From assembly GCA_964403185.1 (NCBI GenBank), contig CAYOFK010000040.1:1-18812 (forward strand): a stretch of 18,812 nucleotides of DNA, written 5' to 3'. Origin of the DNA: CAYOFK01 sp964403185 (GTDB lineage Bacteria > Bacteroidota > Bacteroidia > Bacteroidales > VadinHA17). Of this stretch, positions 6,796 through 14,210 are shown piece by piece. The notes below the pieces were generated by a model. It was given only the letters and a program-made list of their open reading frames with translations, searched no databases and was not told the origin of the DNA. Position 1 is the first letter of the stretch. The number at the start of each line of letters is the position of its first letter. The position numbers and the translations under genes were made by a program.

Positions 6796-6911
6796 TTCAG
6801 GGTTCGTTCCAACCTTTTGCTGATTCAGTTCGTTTAGGTATTAAACCCCTGAAATTAAATGAGGTTTAAATCTGTTTCACAAAAAAGAATTATTAACTAA
6901 AATCAAGTAAT

Positions 6912-7676
6912 ATGAAATCGAAAATGTTAATCCTGTTATGCATGGTATTGATCACCGGCATGATATCCTGTACAAAAAAGAATGATGGGTTTACCGGTAA
7001 GGTTACCCTGGTGGTTAAAAGTTCCGGCAACCAGCCTGTCACCACTCTGAAAAGTGGTTTTGTGGGAGACAGTGTCACTCTGACGGATTTTATGGTCCAT
7101 GTACGCGAAATTGAATTCGAATTTGAAGATGAGATGGAGGATGATATTGAGCATGATGACAGCATCGTTTCGGATATTGAACTGGAAGGGCCTTTTGTGC
7201 TGGACTTATTAAACGACCGGAATACCCTGTACCAAACCCTGGCAACAGTTGAGCTGCCAAATGCGGCCTATGATGAGATTGAATTCAAGCTGAGCCCTGA
7301 AACCGGCGCCGACGTACCAGAGGATATCAAAAACCGCTCCGTCTATTTAGCCGGAACTATTGGCGCTGTCCCTTTTGTTATGTGGCATTATTCCGATGAG
7401 GAAGTTGAAATTGAATTTCCTGATTCATCATCATTTGCACTAAACAGCGATGATCTTTATATATATATTGATGCCCACCTCGACCAGATTACTACAGGCC
7501 TGGAAAGCCTTGATCTGTCACAGGTAACGGATGGAAACGGGAATGGTACCATAGAAATAGGACCCGATGATGAGGACGGAAACCAGGAATTCGCAGACTG
7601 GATACTCCACTTCATCACTGAATCTTTTGACCTGGATGAGGATGATGATAATGAAAATGACGATGATCACGATTAG
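6912..7676 (+). CDS. Lipoprotein, DUF4382-like, with acidic C-terminal tail
   Basis: A 254-residue lipoprotein: signal MKSKMLILLCMVLITGMIS, lipobox M-I-S-C, Cys20, then TKKND. The mature part has LTDFMVHVREIEFEFE, FVLDLLND, LATVELPNAAYDEIEFKL, a VYLAGTIGAVPFVM strand and DLYIYIDAHLDQI, the layout I associate with DUF4382. Two segments are strongly acidic: about residues 70-90 and the last 15 residues, which are almost all Asp, Glu or Asn. These could bind calcium or another cation, or keep the tail extended. It begins 116 bases after the anti-sigma gene and is a distant paralogue-like match to the 4117-4836 protein. Its specific function is unknown. Confidence 0.65.
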   Translation: MKSKMLILLCMVLITGMISCTKKNDGFTGKVTLVVKSSGNQPVTTLKSGFVGDSVTLTDFMVHVREIEFEFEDEMEDDIEHDDSIVSDIELEGPFVLDLLNDRNTLYQTLATVELPNAAYDEIEFKLSPETGADVPEDIKNRSVYLAGTIGAVPFVMWHYSDEEVEIEFPDSSSFALNSDDLYIYIDAHLDQITTGLESLDLSQVTDGNGNGTIEIGPDDEDGNQEFADWILHFITESFDLDEDDDNENDDDHD

Positions 7677-7759
7677 GTTAAAAGACCGGAGAGGCCGGTG
7701 TACAGCCGGCTCACTCCCCCGGGTATCGGATAAAGTATATTCACCAAAATTCTTAAACA

Positions 7760-8170
7760 ATGACTAAACCAAATTTCACACTGTTAATTATTGCTCTCTC
7801 TATAATCGTCACCCTGGGAGCATGTAAGAAAGACCCTTTTGCTTCTGTTTCCATCAACGCTGTTGGTAGCGACCTGGGAGGAGATGTGACCGGGGACGGT
7901 GGTTCGGTAACAAATGTTTTTGACTGGAGCAATCCCAGTACAACGTCCAACTGGAATATGGATATCACTGCAGTTTCAGGAGGCAGTTTTCAACTGATCA
8001 TCCAGGATGCCGGTGGGAATACCGTTGCTGACAAAACCCTTACAGCAGGGATCGGGGATGATTCAGGCTCGGGGGTAACTTCTGCAGGAACTTCCGGCAA
8101 CTGGACCATAACAGTGGTTCTTACCAACTTTAACGGTGATGGTTCATTTTCCATCAGCCCCGGTACATGA
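7760..8170 (+). CDS. Small secreted lipoprotein of unknown function
   Basis: A 136-residue lipoprotein. The signal (NFTLLIIALSIIVTLGA) ends in lipobox L-G-A-C with Cys22, then KKDP. The mature 114 residues are rich in Gly, Ser, Thr, Asn and Asp and show alternating strands (NWNMDITAVSGGSFQLIIQD, GNWTITVVLTNFNGDGSFSI), suggesting a small beta-sandwich. I do not recognise a family. It is 83 bases after the previous lipoprotein gene and last in the module, just before the terminator at 8205-8250. Given the neighbours it is probably an output of the sigma factor, but nothing in the sequence proves this. Confidence 0.6.
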   Translation: MTKPNFTLLIIALSIIVTLGACKKDPFASVSINAVGSDLGGDVTGDGGSVTNVFDWSNPSTTSNWNMDITAVSGGSFQLIIQDAGGNTVADKTLTAGIGDDSGSGVTSAGTSGNWTITVVLTNFNGDGSFSISPGT

Positions 8171-8204
8171 TCCTGGATGTAATAAATCATTAAAACCAAA
8201 TCCC

Positions 8205-8250
8205 AAAAGGCACGGTAAAGATCATCGGATCGGAGTCGTGTCTTTTTCTT
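8205..8250 (+). terminator. Intrinsic terminator of the accessory module
   Basis: AAAAGGCACG (8205-8214) pairs with CGTGTCTTTT (8237-8246), 10 bp with one wobble, around a loop that can itself pair (GATC at each side). The T-run TTTTTCTT follows at once. It lies 35 bases after the last lipoprotein stop. Confidence 0.6.
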
Positions 8251-8269
8251 AGTCATTCATTGTCATTGA

Positions 8270-8277
8270 TAGTTTTG
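8270..8277 (+). promoter_or_regulatory. Possible extra -7 box between the terminator and ftsY
   Basis: TAGTTTTG fits TAnnTTTG exactly, but no good -33 box is present and the leader to ftsY would be about 150 nt. A 17-codon frame (8301-8354) lies downstream. This may be chance. Confidence 0.25.
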
Positions 8278-8379
8278 TATTTATTGGGTTGAGAGTCTGC
8301 ATGATGACAGGTATTCAGGAGGTAATAATACTGTGCATCCACTATCCGGACTAAGCTAACTTTAGCTCATTATAGTCAC

Positions 8380-8408
8380 TTTAAACTCTAAAATCCTGCT
8401 TATCTTTG
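8380..8408 (+). promoter_or_regulatory. Promoter of ftsY-rimO
   Basis: TATCTTTG (8401-8408) is a perfect -7 box. TTTA at 8380-8383 is a weak -33 box at a slightly short 17-base spacing. Transcription would start near 8415, giving the ftsY-rimO pair its own expression, independent of the module upstream. Confidence 0.5.
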
Positions 8409-8432
8409 GGCTCGAACACTAAACCTAAAGCT

Positions 8433-9374
8433 GTGGTATTATTTAGCAGAGACAAAAAAGAAAACCTGAACAAAGGTTTGCAAAAAACGAAAGAAAGTGT
8501 TTTCAGGAAATTATCCCGTGCCGTAGCCGGGAAATCCCGTGTGGATGATGAGGTGCTGGACAAGCTGGAGGAAGTGCTGATAAGTTCAGACGTCGGTGTG
8601 GATACCACCCTTAGGATCATCGAACGGATTGAGAAACGGGTTTCACAGGATAAATATCTCGGAACTGCCGAACTGAATACTCTCCTGAAAGAAGAAATTA
8701 CCGGTTTACTTTCTGAAAATGAGGAACTTCCCGGACATAATTTTATTATCCCTTCAGATAAACGCCCTTATGTTATTATGGTTGTGGGAGTTAATGGAGT
8801 AGGGAAGACCACCACTATAGCCAAACTTGCCTGGAAGTTTAAAAATACCGGACATAAAGTAATGCTGGGGGCAGCGGATACATTCAGGGCTGCAGCCGTA
8901 GATCAGTTGCAGATATGGGCCGGAAGGGCAGGGGTTGATCTTGTAAAACAGAGTATGGGCTCAGACCCGGGGTCTGTCGCCTATGATACCCTTGAGTCTG
9001 CCAAAGCCCGGGGATCGGACGTGGTGATCGTGGATACGGCAGGCAGATTACATAACAAGGTGAACCTTATGAATGAACTGTCGAAGATCCGGAAGGTCAT
9101 GGATAAAGTCATTCCCGGAGCTCCGCAGGAAATTCTTTTGATCCTGGATGGGTCCACAGGCCAGAATGCCTTCGAGCAGGCCAGACAATTCACCAATGCC
9201 ACAGAGGTCAATGCACTGGCGGTCACCAAGCTCGACGGTACCGCTAAAGGAGGGGTTGTATTAGGCATCTCAGACCAGTTCAGTATCCCTGTTAAGTACA
9301 TCGGAATCGGCGAAGGACTCGAAGACCTCCTGTCCTTTAACCGTGAGGAGTTTGTAGATTCACTCTTTTCATAG
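8433..9374 (+). CDS. ftsY: Signal recognition particle receptor FtsY
   Basis: A 313-residue SRP-family GTPase that docks ribosome-SRP complexes at the inner membrane. The N domain has the family-typical LFSRDKKENLNKGLQKTKESVFRKLSRAVAGKSRVDDEVLDKLEEVLISSDVG. The G domain has P-loop GVNGVGKTT (119-127), DTFRAAA, the DTAGRLHN switch (201-208) and TKLDGTAKGG (265-274). The acidic A domain of E. coli FtsY is missing, normal for this phylum. The frame is open to a TTG at 8406, but that TTG is part of the -7 box. GTG 8433 gives the expected MVLFS-type start and is preferred. rimO follows after 41 bases. Confidence 0.94.
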   Translation: MVLFSRDKKENLNKGLQKTKESVFRKLSRAVAGKSRVDDEVLDKLEEVLISSDVGVDTTLRIIERIEKRVSQDKYLGTAELNTLLKEEITGLLSENEELPGHNFIIPSDKRPYVIMVVGVNGVGKTTTIAKLAWKFKNTGHKVMLGAADTFRAAAVDQLQIWAGRAGVDLVKQSMGSDPGSVAYDTLESAKARGSDVVIVDTAGRLHNKVNLMNELSKIRKVMDKVIPGAPQEILLILDGSTGQNAFEQARQFTNATEVNALAVTKLDGTAKGGVVLGISDQFSIPVKYIGIGEGLEDLLSFNREEFVDSLFS

Positions 9375-9415
9375 TTGCCCTCCATTCGGTCTTCTTGCTG
9401 AAGGCCTCAGTCGGA

Positions 9416-10759
9416 ATGACAAAAAACAGAAAGGTGAGGAACCAGAACCGGAAATTTAAGATCAACCTCATAACCCTTGGTTGCAGTAAAAACCTGGTGG
9501 ATTCGGAGCTGCTGATGGGTCAGGTCCGTGCCAACGGACTGGAAATTGTGCACAATGCAAATCATTCCGATGCAGGTACCGTGATCATCAATACCTGCGG
9601 GTTTATTAATGATGCCAAAACCGAATCCATCGATACCATTCTGCAATACATTCGTGCAAAGGAACGGGGAGAAGTGGACCATGTATTTGTGATGGGCTGC
9701 CTGTCAGAGCGCTATAAGACCGAACTCGAAAAGGAGATCAGAGAGGTGGATGCCTTTTTTGGAGTAAAGGATCTGAAGCATATCATAGCCGCACTTGGAA
9801 TCGACTACAGGAAGGAACTGGTGGGGGAACGCTTCCTGGCCACCCCCGGGCATTATGCCTATATGAAAATTTCTGAGGGTTGCGACCGCATCTGCTCGTT
9901 CTGTGCGATTCCAAACATCCGGGGCAAACACGTTTCGAAACCCATGAAAACCCTTATTGATGAGGCTTCCGGATTGGTTCAAAAAGGAGTGAAGGAGCTC
10001 ATCCTCATTGCACAGGATGCTTCATATTACGGGCTGGACATCTATAAAAGTCAGAAACTGCCGGAACTGGCTGCCCGTTTAAGCGCCATACAGGGCCTTG
10101 AGTGGGTTCGCATACACTATACCTACCCTGGCAACTTTCCGTTAAACCTGCTCTCTGAAATGGCCTCTAACGGGAATATCTGCAATTACATTGATATTCC
10201 CCTTCAGCACATCAATGACGGGGTGCTTAAAAAAATGCGGCGCAACACTACCAGGTCCGAGACAATCCGCCTGCTTGATGCCGCCAGGAAAACGGTTCCG
10301 GATGCAGCCATACGCACCACCATGCTGGTTGGACATCCCGGGGAAACGGAGAAAGCATTCCGTGAGCTGAGGGATTTTGTTTCAGACTTCCGGTTCGACC
10401 GGCTTGGAGTATTTACCTATTCCCATGAGGAAGGCACCTGGGGATACAGGCATTTTAAAAACTCCCTCAGGGAAAAAGCAAAGGAAGAGCGGGCTGCCGA
10501 GATCATGGAAGTGCAGCAGCAGATCTCAATGGAACTGAATTCGGAAAAAACCGGAAAGACCTTAAAGGTCCTGGTTGACAGGGAGGAAGGGGAATATTAT
10601 GTGGGCCGAACCGAATTCGATTCTCCCGGGGTGGACCATGAGGTGTTCGTGTTAAAAGACCAGAAGAAACTGGAAACCGGGGCATTCTATCCGGTAAGCA
10701 TCACAGAGGCAACAGAGTTTGATCTTTACGGGAAGAATTTTGGGGAGGATGAGAGGTGA
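9416..10759 (+). CDS. rimO: Ribosomal protein uS12 methylthiotransferase RimO
   Basis: A 447-residue radical-SAM enzyme that adds a methylthio group to the conserved aspartate of ribosomal protein uS12. The N-terminal UPF0004 domain supplies cluster cysteines 23 (TLGCSKN), 61 (NTCGF) and 95 (MGCLSERY). The radical-SAM cluster is CDRICSFC (Cys156, 160, 163). The C-terminal TRAM domain ends near residue 440. LGCSKNLVDSE is characteristic of RimO rather than MiaB. A longer frame begins at TTG 9395, and GTG 9434 is another possible start; ATG 9416 is chosen. The 3' end (last codons and TGA) runs into a heptamer repeat. It shares a promoter with ftsY. Confidence 0.94.
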   Translation: MTKNRKVRNQNRKFKINLITLGCSKNLVDSELLMGQVRANGLEIVHNANHSDAGTVIINTCGFINDAKTESIDTILQYIRAKERGEVDHVFVMGCLSERYKTELEKEIREVDAFFGVKDLKHIIAALGIDYRKELVGERFLATPGHYAYMKISEGCDRICSFCAIPNIRGKHVSKPMKTLIDEASGLVQKGVKELILIAQDASYYGLDIYKSQKLPELAARLSAIQGLEWVRIHYTYPGNFPLNLLSEMASNGNICNYIDIPLQHINDGVLKKMRRNTTRSETIRLLDAARKTVPDAAIRTTMLVGHPGETEKAFRELRDFVSDFRFDRLGVFTYSHEEGTWGYRHFKNSLREKAKEERAAEIMEVQQQISMELNSEKTGKTLKVLVDREEGEYYVGRTEFDSPGVDHEVFVLKDQKKLETGAFYPVSITEATEFDLYGKNFGEDER

Positions 10760-10775
10760 GAGATGAGTAGTGAGT
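10748..10775 (+). repeat. Heptamer tandem repeat at the 3' end of rimO
   Basis: Four in-register 7-bp units, GATGAGA, GGTGAGA, GATGAGT and AGTGAGT, run through the rimO stop codon (TGA 10757-10759). The last two units are found inverted at 11201-11214. Confidence 0.6.
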
Positions 10776-11214
10776 GAAGAAGAGATGGGTAGCAAGCAGG
10801 AATTATTTACCAATAATTTATGGTTATGAGCCAGATTAATAGTTTTCGTGATCTTATCGTTTACCAGAAAGCGTATGAACTGGCAAAGGAAATTTTTATA
10901 ATGACTAAAACTTTTCCAAAGGAGGAACAATATTCGTTAACGGATCAGATCAGGAGATCATCCCGTTCAGTGACTTCTAATATTGCGGAATCCTGGGCAA
11001 AAAAGCTTTATATCAAATCTTTTGTAAATAAATTGAGTGACCGTCTGGCTGAAGAATATGAAACGGAAGTATGGTTGGATTACAGTCGTGATTGTAACTA
11101 TATCAGTACTGCACAATATAATAGTTTGATGACAGGTTATGAGGAAGTTAGAAAAATACTTATATCCATGATAAACAACCCTGAAAAATTTTGTCGTTAG
11201 ACTCACTACTCATC
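10762..11214. repeat. 14-bp inverted repeats bracketing the four-helix-bundle gene
   Basis: GATGAGTAGTGAGT at 10762-10775 is exactly inverted as ACTCACTACTCATC at 11201-11214. The enclosed segment holds only the gene at 10820-11200, and the right copy begins directly after its stop codon. The arrangement looks like a gene cassette bounded by inverted repeats. Confidence 0.6.
10820..11200 (+). CDS. Four-helix-bundle protein of the 23S rRNA intervening-sequence family
   Basis: A 126-residue helical protein (120-130 is usual). Family marks are SFRDLIVYQKAYELAKEIF near the start, FPKEEQYSLTDQIRRSSRSVTSNIAES in the middle and a final amphipathic helix. The more typical NIAEG motif is NIAES here. 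Members were first found inside 23S rRNA intervening sequences and related ones act as diversity-generating-retroelement accessory proteins; no rRNA or reverse transcriptase is near. The role of stand-alone copies is unknown. ATG 10826 is an equally good start. The gene is more AT-rich than its neighbours and lies between inverted repeats, suggesting recent arrival. Confidence 0.8.
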   Translation: MVMSQINSFRDLIVYQKAYELAKEIFIMTKTFPKEEQYSLTDQIRRSSRSVTSNIAESWAKKLYIKSFVNKLSDRLAEEYETEVWLDYSRDCNYISTAQYNSLMTGYEEVRKILISMINNPEKFCR

Positions 11215-11281
11215 GCTTCTTCAAGCCGGTCCGACGAATAATGATGAAGGATGCGGGTGAAGATGTTAGTACAAATCCCGT

Positions 11282-11324
11282 ACTTTTTGACTTTCAATTT
11301 TAAACTTTCGACTTTTTACTTTGT
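11282..11324. repeat. Degenerate heptamer repeat in the clpC 3' flank
   Basis: About six units of the pattern ACTTTnn follow one another (five in exact 7-base register from 11290). It lies in the gap between the convergent four-helix-bundle and clpC genes. Nothing else is seen in this 176-base gap. Confidence 0.45.
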
Positions 11325-11376
11325 ACCGTTAATCAGCAACCGGATCTTTGCAATTAATTCATAATTCATGCCAAGT

Positions 11377-13914
11377 TTATTCCTTCTTCTCAACCGGTTT
11401 TTTCTCACTTGTTTTCTGGATCTTAAAGGTCAGTTCTTCCTTCTTTTTATCGATTCCTACCGCGATGGTATCGCCCTCCTTGATATCGGCCTGGATGATC
11501 ACTTCAGCCATCGGATCTTCGATAAATTTCTGGATGGACCTTTTCAACGGGCGGGCACCAAACTGCACATCATACCCTTTTTCGGCGACAAAGTCCTTGG
11601 CTGCCGGTGTCAGTTTGATTTGGTATCCGAGGGTATTGATGCGTTCAAACAGGCCTTTGAGTTCAAGGTCAATAATCTTAAAGATGTCCTGCCTGGAAAG
11701 GCTGTTGAACATCACAACATCGTCGATCCTGTTCAGGAATTCAGGTGCAAAGGCACGTTTCAGGGCTTTATGAATGATGCTTTTGTTCACATCATTCTGA
11801 CTTTTCTGGCTGGTTTTGGTATCAAAACCGACTCCCTGTCCAAAATCCTTAAGCTGACGCGATCCGATATTGGAAGTCATGATGATGATTGTATTCCGGA
11901 AATCCACCCTGCGGCCAAGACTGTCGGTCAACTGGCCTTCATCCAGCACCTGCAGTAAAATGTGGTACACATCGGGATGTGCTTTTTCAATTTCATCCAG
12001 CAACACCACAGCATAGGGCTTGCGGCGCACTTTTTCAGTGAGTTGTCCGCCCTCTTCATATCCGATGTATCCCGGGGGCGCACCCACCAGCCTGGAAATT
12101 GAAAATTTCTCCATATACTCACTCATGTCAATGCGGATCAGGTTGTCCACACTATCGAATAAATATTGTGCCAGCACTTTGGCGAGTTGCGTTTTACCAA
12201 CACCGGTGGGACCCAGAAATACAAACGTGCCTATGGGTTTGTTCGGGTCTTTCAGACCGGCACGGTTTCGTTGTATGGATTTAACAATCTTGAAAATGGC
12301 ATCATCCTGGCCGATAACACTGCCGCTCAATTCTTCATGCATCTTCAACAGACGCGCGCCTTCGGCCTGAGCAATACGCTGAACAGGCACCCCGGTCATC
12401 ATGGCCACCACTTCGGCCACCGTTCCTTCATCCACCTTCTGCCGGTTTTTGCTCAGTTCTTTTTCCCATTTGCGTTTCTCTTCATCCAGGGAATCAATGA
12501 CTTCCTTTTCACGGTCCCGAAAACTTGCAGCCCTCTCAAAGTTCTGGTTCTTAACGGCTTTTACTTTTTCTTTTTTGGTTTCTTCAAGGCGTTTCTCAAG
12601 GTCCAGTATGCGTTCGGGAACGACAATGTTTGATATGTGAACCCTGGAACCGGCCTCATCCATGGCATCAATGGCCTTATCCGGCAAATACCTGTCGCTG
12701 ATGTAGCGATGGGTGAGGGACACGCAGGAATCGAGGGCATCGTTGGTATAAAACACGTTATGGTGATCCTCATAACGTTCTTTAATGTTCTGAAGAATAT
12801 CCAGCGTTTCCTCAATGGATGTGGGCTCCACCATGACTTTCTGGAACCGGCGTTCAAGGGCGCCGTCTTTCTCAATATGCTGGCGGTATTCGTCCAGTGT
12901 GGTGGCCCCGATACACTGGATATCCCCCCGTGCCAGAGCCGGTTTCAGCATGTTGGCAGCATCCAGGGAACCCGTGGCGCCGCCGGCACCGACAATGGTA
13001 TGGATCTCATCAATAAAGAGAATGATATCATCGGTTTTAGCCAGTTCATTCAGAATGGCTTTCATCCGTTCTTCAAACTGGCCGCGGTATTTGGTCCCCG
13101 CCACAATGGAGGCCAGGTCAAGGGTGACCACGCGCTTGCCAAAAAGTATCCGGGTTACCTGCCTTTTAATAATCCGTGAAGCCAGTCCCTCGGCAATCGC
13201 CGACTTTCCAACACCGGGTTCTCCGATCAAAATGGGGTTGTTCTTTTTTCTCCGGCTCAGGATCTGGGCCAGGCGTTCAATTTCTTTTTCCCGCCCCACT
13301 ATGGGGTCCAGCCGGTCTTCTTCGGCTGCCTTGGTAAGGTCGATGCCAAAATTATCAAGCACCGGAGTTTCCGAACTTGATTTGGGAGCCTGAGGCTGAC
13401 CGCTGCCACCGCCCTTGCCGCCTCCAAATCCTTTTTCATCCTCTTCTTCTTCGCCGGGAAAATCGGCAGAAGCTTCCGGAATGACTTCCTTGATCTCATC
13501 CCTGACCACTTCATACTCGATGTCTATTTCTTTTAATTTCAGCGTCACCAGGGAGTTGTCATCTTTAAGTATGGCCAATAACAGGTGCTCGGTATCAATG
13601 GTCGCGGCACCAAAACTCTTGGCTTCAAGGTAAATGAGCTTCAGGGCTTTTTCGGAAGCTTTCAGAAGTGGAATGCTCTCCGAATCGTTCAGGTCAACAC
13701 TGTGGTCGCTGCGGACACTGCCTTCAAGAGTTTTTTTCAGGTTGTACAGGTCCACCCCCAGGGATATCAATACATCAATGGCCACCCCTTCACCTTCACG
13801 GAGCATTCCAAGGAACAGGTGCTCCGTTCCAATATAGGCATTGCCCAGCCTGATAGCTTCTTCCTTACTGTATGTTAAAACATCTTTTATCCGTTGTGAA
13901 AACTTCGCATCCAT
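11377..13914 (-). CDS. clpC: ATP-dependent Clp protease ATP-binding subunit ClpC
   Basis: An 845-residue Hsp100 unfoldase that feeds proteins to ClpP. Two Clp_N repeats cover about 1-145; a Gly/Glu-rich linker follows (about 150-185). AAA domain 1 has Walker A GEPGVGKS (231-238) and Walker B IILFIDE (297-303). The middle region carries a UVR motif (NQNFERAASFRDREKEV, 456-472), which marks ClpC rather than ClpA or ClpB. AAA domain 2 has GPTGVGKT (568-575) and VVLLDEIE (636-643). The VGF loop at 695-697 is in the place of the ClpP-docking tripeptide. It is transcribed divergently from gyrA, with AGGAG ten bases before the ATG. Confidence 0.95.
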   Translation of the reverse strand: MDAKFSQRIKDVLTYSKEEAIRLGNAYIGTEHLFLGMLREGEGVAIDVLISLGVDLYNLKKTLEGSVRSDHSVDLNDSESIPLLKASEKALKLIYLEAKSFGAATIDTEHLLLAILKDDNSLVTLKLKEIDIEYEVVRDEIKEVIPEASADFPGEEEEDEKGFGGGKGGGSGQPQAPKSSSETPVLDNFGIDLTKAAEEDRLDPIVGREKEIERLAQILSRRKKNNPILIGEPGVGKSAIAEGLASRIIKRQVTRILFGKRVVTLDLASIVAGTKYRGQFEERMKAILNELAKTDDIILFIDEIHTIVGAGGATGSLDAANMLKPALARGDIQCIGATTLDEYRQHIEKDGALERRFQKVMVEPTSIEETLDILQNIKERYEDHHNVFYTNDALDSCVSLTHRYISDRYLPDKAIDAMDEAGSRVHISNIVVPERILDLEKRLEETKKEKVKAVKNQNFERAASFRDREKEVIDSLDEEKRKWEKELSKNRQKVDEGTVAEVVAMMTGVPVQRIAQAEGARLLKMHEELSGSVIGQDDAIFKIVKSIQRNRAGLKDPNKPIGTFVFLGPTGVGKTQLAKVLAQYLFDSVDNLIRIDMSEYMEKFSISRLVGAPPGYIGYEEGGQLTEKVRRKPYAVVLLDEIEKAHPDVYHILLQVLDEGQLTDSLGRRVDFRNTIIIMTSNIGSRQLKDFGQGVGFDTKTSQKSQNDVNKSIIHKALKRAFAPEFLNRIDDVVMFNSLSRQDIFKIIDLELKGLFERINTLGYQIKLTPAAKDFVAEKGYDVQFGARPLKRSIQKFIEDPMAEVIIQADIKEGDTIAVGIDKKKEELTFKIQKTSEKKPVEKKE

Positions 13915-13924
13915 ATGTATTTTT

Positions 13925-14031
13925 CTCCTATCTGAGGCCTCAGATTACAAAATTTTAAACAATGTTACTGACTATTGAGTTCAAATCCGGTCACCTGAAT
14001 GACAAATTGTCATTTTTATCCGGCCGGTGAC
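13925..14031 (-). promoter_or_regulatory. Structured clpC leader with palindromes
   Basis: ATCTGAGGCCTCAGAT (13930-13945) is a perfect 16-bp palindrome touching the AGGAG ribosome site (13925-13929). Further up, AATGACAA and TTGTCATT (13998-14014, one-base centre) form a second palindrome enclosed by GTCACC (13990-13995) and GGTGAC (14026-14031). Both lie in the predicted 128-nt leader. They could be operators or RNA hairpins. Confidence 0.5.
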
Positions 14032-14048
14032 TTTACGACCTCAAAGTA

Positions 14049-14079
14049 CAAATATAAACATTAAAAACCGCCAATCAAT
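14049..14079 (-). promoter_or_regulatory. Promoter of clpC
   Basis: On the minus strand, ATTG (14076-14079) is followed after exactly 19 bases by TATATTTG (14049-14056), a perfect -7 box. Transcription would start near 14042. Confidence 0.6.
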
Positions 14080-14121
14080 TATAAACAATAAAGTGTTGAA
14101 AAATCAAGGGTTAAAAAGCGT

Positions 14122-14149
14122 TTTGTTACACATTATTTAACTATTTTCG
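14122..14149 (+). promoter_or_regulatory. Candidate promoter of gyrA
   Basis: TATTTTCG (14142-14149) is one base off TAnnTTTG. TTTG at 14122-14125 is a perfect -33 box but the 16-base spacing is short. The leader to ATG 14211 would be about 55 nt. Confidence 0.35.
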
Positions 14150-14210
14150 TGACTTCATAACCGCACTGGTAAACCTGGTCAGATATCCAAAATTTTAGTA
14201 CTCAATAAAT

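Noticed and set aside
8301..8354. 17-codon frame after the TAGTTTTG box upstream of ftsY
   Set aside because: Too short to judge, no attenuator-like structure follows, and ftsY has a closer promoter.
11368..13878. Many long plus-strand frames across this segment
   Set aside because: All are opposite clpC, which has complete family motifs from end to end.
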